Positions 49,112 to 54,755 of a stretch of DNA of 54,755 nt are shown piece by piece. The position numbers were made by a program, and so were the translations under genes. Numbering within the stretch: the stretch's first letter is position 1; every line of letters starts with the position of its first letter. A model generated the notes under the pieces. The model saw only the letters and a program-made list of their open reading frames with translations, had not been told where the DNA came from and made no database searches. The stretch is from Tubiluchus corallicola (lineage: Eukaryota > Priapulida > Priapulimorpha > Priapulimorphida > Tubiluchidae), in assembly GCA_030141605.1 (NCBI GenBank), contig JAQGDQ010002421.1, positions 1 through 54,755 of the forward strand, given 5' to 3'.

Positions 49112-50227
49112 TTATCCTAATTTGAAAGGCATTAAAAGCATTAGTATGTTTTCTGCATTTTCCTGATCTTTTGGAATTAGCAAACCTGGCTTGTCTGGGC
49201 TTGAAAGTTTTAGTATTATTTTTTCTCCTTTCAATACACTTAGCATTTCTATTAAGTACTTCACATTAAACCCTATGTCCATATCTTCTCCATCATGCTC
49301 TATTGTTAGCTTTTCTTCTGCCTCATTAGAAAACTCTACATCTTGCCCAGAAATAGTTAACAAACTTCCTGTTATGCTTAACTTTGCCAAATGTGTTACT
49401 TTGTTAGTATAGATGGATATTCCTCGCAAAGCGTTAAGGATTTTTTCTCTTTCAACAGTGATGATATTTTTGTTGTTTTCAGGTATAATGTTCTCATAAT
49501 TAGGAAAATTGGCATCAACTAACCGACACAACACCTTCATGTTGTCAAACTCAAAAGAAGCATGAGATGAGTTATAAGAGATGTTTACGTTAATGTTTTC
49601 TTCTGAAAAAGTAGTTTTTAATAGGTTTAAAGCTTTTTTAGGAAAAAGCATTTTGGTTTCTTTTTCTGATGTAATATCTACTCTTCGGAAACGGACTAAT
49701 TTATGCCCATCGGATGATGCAAAAGTAGCATTGGTTGGAGTTAGAGTTAGATTTACTCCTGAAAATGCTTTTTTCATTTCATCATTGCTTGTGGCAAATA
49801 TTGTATTTGTTACTGCTGCAAAAAGTATATCTGATGACATGTTTATGCTATTGGCGTTATCTATCACTGGTGTTCTTGGAAAGTCCTCAGCCTCATAGCC
49901 TATAAGTTTATATTTTCCTGTGTCTGTGCTTATTTCTATAGAAAGATTGTCGTTATCAATGGAAAATGTAATGGGTTGTTCAGGCAAATTTTTTAATGTA
50001 TCTATTAACATTTTTGATGGAATGGCAATATTTGCACTATCTTTTCCTTCTACCTCTATGTTAGTGATGATGGTTGTATTTAGGTCTGAGGCAATAATGG
50101 TTAGTTCTTTTTTGTTTATTTGAAACAAAAAATTTTCTAAAATGGGCACTGGTGGATGAGTTGAGATGGCACCACTGGCTTTAATTATCTTTTTTAATAA
50201 TGATGTTGATGAAACTATAAACTTCAT
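49112..50227 (-). CDS. dnaN: DNA polymerase III beta sliding clamp
   Basis: 371 residues, normal. It begins MKFIVSSTSLLKKIIKASGAI, the standard start. Three clamp domains each carry the usual cores (PILENFLFQINKKELTIIASDLNTTI; IFATSNDEMKKAFSGVNLTL; NVKYLIEMLSVLKGEKIILKLSSPDKPGLL). It ends LMLLMPFKL. It tethers polymerase to DNA. dnaA is not next to it, as in many Bacteroidota. The 188 bp to the peroxidase gene contain no other gene. Confidence 0.97.
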   Translation of the reverse strand: MKFIVSSTSLLKKIIKASGAISTHPPVPILENFLFQINKKELTIIASDLNTTIITNIEVEGKDSANIAIPSKMLIDTLKNLPEQPITFSIDNDNLSIEISTDTGKYKLIGYEAEDFPRTPVIDNANSINMSSDILFAAVTNTIFATSNDEMKKAFSGVNLTLTPTNATFASSDGHKLVRFRRVDITSEKETKMLFPKKALNLLKTTFSEENINVNISYNSSHASFEFDNMKVLCRLVDANFPNYENIIPENNKNIITVEREKILNALRGISIYTNKVTHLAKLSITGSLLTISGQDVEFSNEAEEKLTIEHDGEDMDIGFNVKYLIEMLSVLKGEKIILKLSSPDKPGLLIPKDQENAENILMLLMPFKLG

Positions 50228-50415
50228 TGGTAATTAATTTTTATTGATAATTTAGTTTTTTTCATTGTTTTGAAAGAATTTTATAAACAACAAATTGACA
50301 TTACAATTGTTCAGTCGTTTTTACAAAATTCAAGCATTTTCACATACACTTAAATTTAAGTGTTAACAAAGTTAAATATTTGTTATTTAAAACAAAAGAA
50401 TGTAGATATTTTTTA

Positions 50416-51615
50416 TTAACTCCCATCGTTCAGGTCTTCGGGACGCGAATAATTAGGATCAGAGAGCAGGTCATGATCTGTCAGTGTGAGCAAAAATGCT
50501 TTTAATGCTTTTTTGTCCTCATCACTTAAATGCACGCCTCCTTTGTGAACATGTTTCATGAGGGGGTCAGCATATTGAGAGTTTACCAACCCTTCTGAGT
50601 AGTGGTCAATTACCTCGTCTAACGTTTTAAACCTTCCATCATGCATGTATGGAGAGTTGACTTCACAGTTTATTAATGAAGGAGCTTTGTATGCTCCAAT
50701 GTCTATGGGATTTTTTGTGACTTTATACCTGTCAAGGTTGTCGCCGTCAAATGAAGCGTCCAATGCATTATTGAAGTAATCATCTGCCATGAATAACCCT
50801 CCACTATGGCAATGAAAACAGTCTGCATCTTCGGTTAGAAAAAGCCTAGCACCTTTTCTTTCTTCTACTGTTAATTCAGCGTTTTTTTGTAGATATTTAT
50901 GATACTTTGAGCGGTATGAAATAATTGTTCTTACAAATTGAGCAATAGCTTTAGATATCCTCTCAATATTGATGTTGGGAGTTCCAAAAGCATCTTCAAA
51001 CATTTTAGAATATATTGGATCTTGTGCAATGGCATCTACTGCTTTTTCTATGGTTGTGTTCATTTCATCTTTGGCAACAATGGCTGTCCATGTAAAAGAT
51101 TCTAAATTTCTATAATGATACTCAGGAGAAGCAGACACAGAAAGGTGTTCATTTCCCAACTGCATATTTTGAGCATTGATAGATCCATTCCATTTATATC
51201 CGTTGTGCAAAAAAACCAAATTAACAGTTGAAAGTGAGATGTGCTTTGTTTTTCTTCCATCAGGATATTCTTGATCGGGTATTCCTCTTGGAAACCCATC
51301 AGGAAACTTTGGGTCATCAAGTCCTAGTCCAAATCCGTTTTCTTGTCTGTGGCATGTGGCACAACTCATTAAGGAGTCAGGGTGTAGGCGTCCTGATAGC
51401 CGCCCATCGTAAAAGAGATATCTACCGAGTTTTACTCCTTCTACCGTCATGGGATTGTCATTGGGGATATTCAAATTTTTCGGAAAAAAATAGGGGAGTT
51501 CAGGGAATTGATATGGTGTTGCTTGAAATTTGGCTTCTTTATCTTTGCATGATATTATCAAGCTGCATAGCAATAGCAAAAAGGTGTGGTTTATTTTTAT
51601 AAATATATTGTTCAT
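50416..51615 (-). CDS. Diheme cytochrome c peroxidase/MauG family lipoprotein (MbnH-like)
   Basis: 399 residues. The lipoprotein signal ends LCSLIISC (Cys about 23). The first heme site is CATCH (85-89) in LMSCATCHRQENGFGLGLDD, and the second is CFHCH (266-270) in DADCFHCHSGGLF. The region YKAPSLINCEVNSPYMHDGRFKTLDEVIDHY is typical of the bacterial CCP/MauG fold. The next gene upstream on the same strand appears to encode an MbnP-like protein. MbnH is the MauG-type partner that oxidises a Trp of MbnP to kynurenine for copper binding. This pairing suggests the MbnH role over simple peroxide removal, but that is inference. Confidence 0.85.
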   Translation of the reverse strand: MNNIFIKINHTFLLLLCSLIISCKDKEAKFQATPYQFPELPYFFPKNLNIPNDNPMTVEGVKLGRYLFYDGRLSGRLHPDSLMSCATCHRQENGFGLGLDDPKFPDGFPRGIPDQEYPDGRKTKHISLSTVNLVFLHNGYKWNGSINAQNMQLGNEHLSVSASPEYHYRNLESFTWTAIVAKDEMNTTIEKAVDAIAQDPIYSKMFEDAFGTPNINIERISKAIAQFVRTIISYRSKYHKYLQKNAELTVEERKGARLFLTEDADCFHCHSGGLFMADDYFNNALDASFDGDNLDRYKVTKNPIDIGAYKAPSLINCEVNSPYMHDGRFKTLDEVIDHYSEGLVNSQYADPLMKHVHKGGVHLSDEDKKALKAFLLTLTDHDLLSDPNYSRPEDLNDGS

Positions 51616-51619
51616 TTAC

Positions 51620-51937
51620 TTAATATTTTATTTCACATGAAAAGGCGTTTTCTTCTCCATTTTTCACTCCTTTCGCCATTGCCTTTTGGTTACTCATGAT
51701 GGCATTCCCATCTATATTGAAGTCATATGTTTCGGGATTTTCAAACCAGTTGTTTACTTCCATTTTTATATCTACTTGCATGTTATTTTTTCCCTCTGTT
51801 ATTTCAAAGCTGCTATTTGGCAATACTACGGCAAACCAGTTTTCTATAAATTCTTTTGCGACAGGTGAGTTTTCGCCATCATCCCATATTTGTCCTTGAC
51901 AAGAACAACGCGAGATGTCCCAAGCCGCGACGTATAG
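51620..51937 (-). CDS. MbnP-like copper-binding protein, 3' part only (truncated at junction)
   Basis: The minus-strand frame ends at 51620 and is open up to the TGA at 51938-51940, with no start codon. The part clearly bacterial in style runs from about 51904 downward: CQGQIWDDGENSPVAKEF, then ENWFAVVLPNSSFEI. It ends with NWFENPETYDFNIDGNAIM, NQKAMAKGV and EENAFSCEI. That C-terminal pattern matches the MbnP-like family (usually about 270 residues), so roughly two thirds is missing. It is 4 bp upstream of the MbnH-like gene, as expected for an operon. Beyond about 51905 base composition changes and the reading should not be trusted. Confidence 0.6.
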   Translation of the reverse strand, partial: LYVAAWDISRCSCQGQIWDDGENSPVAKEFIENWFAVVLPNSSFEITEGKNNMQVDIKMEVNNWFENPETYDFNIDGNAIMSNQKAMAKGVKNGEENAFSCEIKY

Positions 51938-51940
51938 TCA
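51899..51940. other. Bacterial/foreign DNA junction
   Basis: The AT-rich, gene-dense bacterial sequence gives way here to CG-containing sequence (GAACAACGCGAGATG, CCCAAGCCGCGACG). The interrupted MbnP-like gene ends here. A 5-bp inverted repeat, TTGTC-CTT-GACAA, lies at 51890-51902. No insertion-sequence end or target duplication can be seen with only one side of the joint present. Confidence 0.7.
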
Positions 51941-53192
51941 ATCAGACAAATAAATAAATACTTTGAAGTAAACAAAAAGACTAGAGTCTTTGGCAGACGA
52001 ATTAATCATGTTTATCAAGTCTCCAGGGCAAGACGCCTTTTTGCACGTGTTTTTCTTTCTTTTTAAAACAATGGGAGCGAGTTTGTCGCCATTTATCGCA
52101 ATTTGTCCTAAACAACGATCATTGCTACAGTTACTTGAATCCAAACTGTGTCAACAAAACACAAGTTAAACCAACGGGAACATTCCTGCTTTAAACTAAA
52201 ATCTTCTCCAGTAGTTTTGTATTTACAAGCTGCTGAAGAACGGGGAAGCTAAGTGGTTTCCAACACCCAGTGCATGCCGGGATATGTTTATTTTCAGCGC
52301 GCGGTGCTGGTGACGTCAGAAGATGGTAAGGCTAGTCAAGCGTGGTACTAATTTAAGCAGATGAATCCGCGAAGCTTGTTTGTCTAATTTGTGAAAACAT
52401 TCGGTTAAGAAAAAGTTGAACAGAGACAACGCCTGAAAGCCGGGCATGTTCAATGAGAAATAAGTTGAAAAGTTAAAATTGTTTAGTGAAAAGGTTATTA
52501 TATAAATAGGCCAAGATGAAGTAAAAAAGTTGTGTTGCTCAAATCAGTCTAGACCTCCGACAGGAACCTTGATTTCATAAAAGATAAAACTGGGGGGCGA
52601 CCGGTAAGAATTTTCAGACATAGAATGCCACTTATGTCTGCAGGTGTGACGCAGGACGATTGCAAACAAACAGATTTCGACAAATGTTTCGGATACTTCT
52701 AGTACTGACTTACGTTATTAATTCTGCCATTCTTTCAGTGCCTGATTTAGGTATAAGTTAAATAAGCTACACCTTAGAGCCTCACAATGTACATGGGGCC
52801 TCAGGAAGATTCCAGATTGCGTTTTATACTCATTTTTATAATTAAGTAATATTTTAGTCGTAAGATAATTTGTATTGTTCACTTTGCTATTAAATATTCA
52901 AATGGCATATATACACTGTCAAGTTTTCTGGTAATTGATGTAATTTTAAAAAAGGGGGCCTCATGGCTTTATATAGCTTAGGGCCTCACCGATTCTAAAC
53001 ACGGTACTGCATTCATTATCAATCATTATCCTAAATTTATTACTCAGGTTAGCAAAATTAACGCGTCTTGTCTTTGAAAAACTCCTTGTCTTCATAAAGT
53101 TTACTCACTCGGAATCACTAACTTAACGGTAAGTTACGTAGGCTACAGATAAACGCCAGTAATACCCTTTAAATGACCCCTGGCTGAGCGTT

Positions 53193-53243
53193 TTTATTTG
53201 AGATAAAGGGCCCTCTTGCGAGGTCCTTTATTTGAGATATAGG
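53193..53243. repeat. Short direct repeat pair flanking a GC hairpin
   Basis: TTTATTTGAGATAAAGG (53193-53209) recurs as TTTATTTGAGATATAGG (53227-53243), 16 of 17 identical. Between and partly overlapping them, AAGGGCCCTC and GAGGTCCTT can pair. This is a small repeat in the foreign segment, possibly a transposon relic. Confidence 0.55.
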
Positions 53244-54338
53244 CCCACGCCTATTTAAATGTGGCTAAAATTTATCACGAGGAAGAAGATTCAAAATGGG
53301 TGCAAGGGTGTTAGAGCATAATTTCATTAGCCTAGGGGCCCCAAAAGGTCATAATCCGGCTCTGTCAACATACATGCATGTGCTACGATCATTTTATGGG
53401 ACGATTAGCTCTACGTCTGAATTTAATAATTAGTTAAAGACGCGCAAAAGAAAAAAAATCAGACAAGCTTAAACGTAGAGGGACTCACAGCACAGTATTT
53501 ATATTTCAATTCATTGTTTCTTCAAGAAGCAGGATGGAATCGCAGTGGTGTAGGACTATCAGAAATTTAGAACAGATGTTCATTGGGAAAGGAATAACTT
53601 TTTTTATTATGTTCTAATAAACACAATACATTGTTTCCCCTCTATTTGCAGGGGTACTAAATAATATTGCAGAGGGCAATAAATTTCTCAAAGTTTGTGA
53701 ACTAAGAAGGTTACCACTATGTCGTGGCCATTCAGCAGGTTACACTTACTTAAAACGCAGATTCTGCAGTTTTGAACCAAATTTAAAAACTTTTCAGTTT
53801 GCAGCGGCTTCTAGCTCATACCAACTGGCTTCACGCGTGAAAACATAATGCGGCACAGTGTTGAAATTTCCATTTCTGTTGATAGATGGAGCAGCGAATC
53901 ACTAGTGCTAATAATGTGAGCGTATCACACCATAGTGCTGTCTGCTATGAATGAAGCACTAACGTCCAATACTAAAAATAGGTGCTCTAAACCTAGCCTT
54001 TCAACAAGAATAAATATCAGTAGAAATATGCAGTGTCATTAAAACAAAGCAATTTTAGAGTTTTGACGCAGCAACGTATTTGTAATCCGATTTTTTATCT
54101 TCACAAAACTTATCTTATTCACATCGGTGAAGCAATATTTTGCGGAGCGTTTTGGCAGTGACGCAGTGAAGCCTATAGTAGATAAACAGCAGGTCTCAAG
54201 CAGCTGACAGAGAAACAAGCAGTGGTCTTCAATACAGTTAGTTACATAATCTAATATCCATGTTTTTTCCTTTAATTAGATGGCTCATTTTACTCCAGAC
54301 CAACCTAGGTGTTCCATTGCGAATGAATGTGAGCTTAA

Positions 54339-54708
54339 GTTCAAAAATGAACTAAAATGGCAACATGTGCTATTAACAGCATTGAGTACGAAATTGAAGT
54401 AAAATCGCACGTGCACAATCTGTGCTATTAACAGCATTGAGTACAAAAATGAAGTAAAATGGCGCGTGCACAATCTGTGCTATTAACAGCATTGAGTACA
54501 AAAATGAAGTAAAATGGCACGCACAATCTGGCTATTGCATTGAGTACAAAATGGTAAAATGGCGCGACAATCTGTGCTATTAACAGCATTGAGTACAAAA
54601 ATGAAGTAAAATGGCACGTGCACAATCTGTGCTATTAACAGCATTGAGTACAAAAATGAAGTAAAATGGCGCGTGCTCAATCTGTGCTATTAACAGCATT
54701 GAAGCTAC
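54339..54708. repeat. 55-bp tandem repeat array (minisatellite/satellite)
   Basis: Unit starts GTGCTATTAACAGCATTGAG recur at 54367, 54422 and 54477. A shortened copy follows near 54530, then units near 54574, 54629 and a final partial at about 54684. A diverged half unit precedes at 54339-54366. Full units are 55 bp and nearly identical, with small changes (GGCGCG versus GGCACG). The repeat is head-to-tail without spacers, so it is a minisatellite or satellite rather than CRISPR. Periodic open frames on the minus strand are a by-product of the repeat. Confidence 0.9.
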
Positions 54709-54755
54709 ATATACACAGGCTATACACAGAATTCGCTTGATGAACTTTTTACACA

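Larger units (their letters stand above)
51941..54755. other. Eukaryote-like non-coding segment
   Basis: About 2.8 kb with clearly higher GC than the bacterial part and no convincing gene on either strand; the longer frames are low-complexity or repeat-driven. It holds scattered GGGCCTCA-type copies (52796, 52956, 52980 area), a GGGGCCCC-containing stretch near 53335-53345, a perfect TGACGTCA at 52311-52318, and a tandem array near the end. None of the Bacteroidota promoter or gene patterns continue. It looks like animal intergenic or transposon-derived DNA; the species cannot be named from sequence alone. Confidence 0.65.

Noticed and set aside
51938-52144. 68-residue minus-strand frame beside the junction (possible host exon)
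   Set aside because: Short, no recognised domain and no clear splice sites; it could be an exon but cannot be supported.
52311-52318. Perfect TGACGTCA (CRE-like) palindrome
   Set aside because: An 8-bp site occurs by chance; without a host gene nearby it cannot be called regulatory.
54285-54680. Overlapping minus-strand open frames encoding CARAILLHFCTQC-like repeats
   Set aside because: They follow the 55-bp tandem repeat, whose unit lacks stops in these frames; there is no bacterial start context or independent support for coding.
54339-54708. Possible CRISPR array
   Set aside because: The units are contiguous 55-bp copies with no unique spacers and no cas genes in the window.

Overview
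The first ~51.9 kb is AT-rich bacterial chromosome that reads as Bacteroidota (Flavobacteriales/Cytophagales-like). The evidence is Bacteroidota-type protein families (SPOR coiled-coil protein, DUF5777 barrel, WG-repeat protein, DUF368, OtsA-OtsB fusion, MbnH/MbnP-like pair) and promoters of the TTTG-N19-TAnnTTTG type, with a full consensus copy upstream of leuS. No rRNA, tRNA, CRISPR or insertion sequence was found. The last ~2.8 kb (from about 51.9 kb) is different DNA: higher GC, no convincing genes, short dispersed repeats and a 55-bp tandem array. It looks like animal or other eukaryotic non-coding sequence, so the window is probably a host/bacterium chimera or contains a real junction.

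Layout. 1-2.75 kb: gene tail, strong bidirectional terminator, polysaccharide flippase, SPOR protein. 2.76-7.9 kb: remains of a Crp/Fnr regulator, then a five- to six-gene electron-transfer operon (monoheme lipoprotein, DUF5777 outer-membrane barrel, class I cytochrome c, 7-heme membrane-anchored cytochrome, cytochrome b, 6-heme lipoprotein) closed by a terminator. 8-15.6 kb: ruvB, a carboxypeptidase-regulatory-domain/barrel protein, Na/Ca exchanger, LolD-like ATPase, PlsC-like acyltransferase, recR, tpiA, aspartokinase. 15.6-22.3 kb: a large polytopic-membrane plus TPR protein, an ABC exporter, cutC, a radical SAM protein. 22.4-28.8 kb (minus): TPR protein, clpC, leuS. 29-39.4 kb: WG-repeat protein, pth, BOF protein (-), birA (-), rsfS, ftsH, LpxH-like hydrolase, DUF368 protein, K+ channel, coiled-coil protein. 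39.7-51.9 kb: ppk1, then on the minus strand NFACT/RqcH, PhnP-like hydrolase, OtsA-OtsB, murB, aminopeptidase P, dnaN, an MbnH-like diheme peroxidase, and the 3' end of an MbnP-like gene cut at the foreign junction.

The most interesting biology is the multiheme cytochrome/porin cluster beside a decayed Crp/Fnr gene, and the MbnH-MbnP-like pair at the junction. A technical pattern matters for reading the annotation: at least six otherwise well-conserved genes (membrane-TPR gene, ABC exporter, WG protein, birA, K+ channel, otsAB) are interrupted by one-base indels, mostly in homopolymer runs. This looks more like sequencing error than biological decay, whereas the Crp/Fnr remnant is damaged in many places and is probably a true pseudogene.
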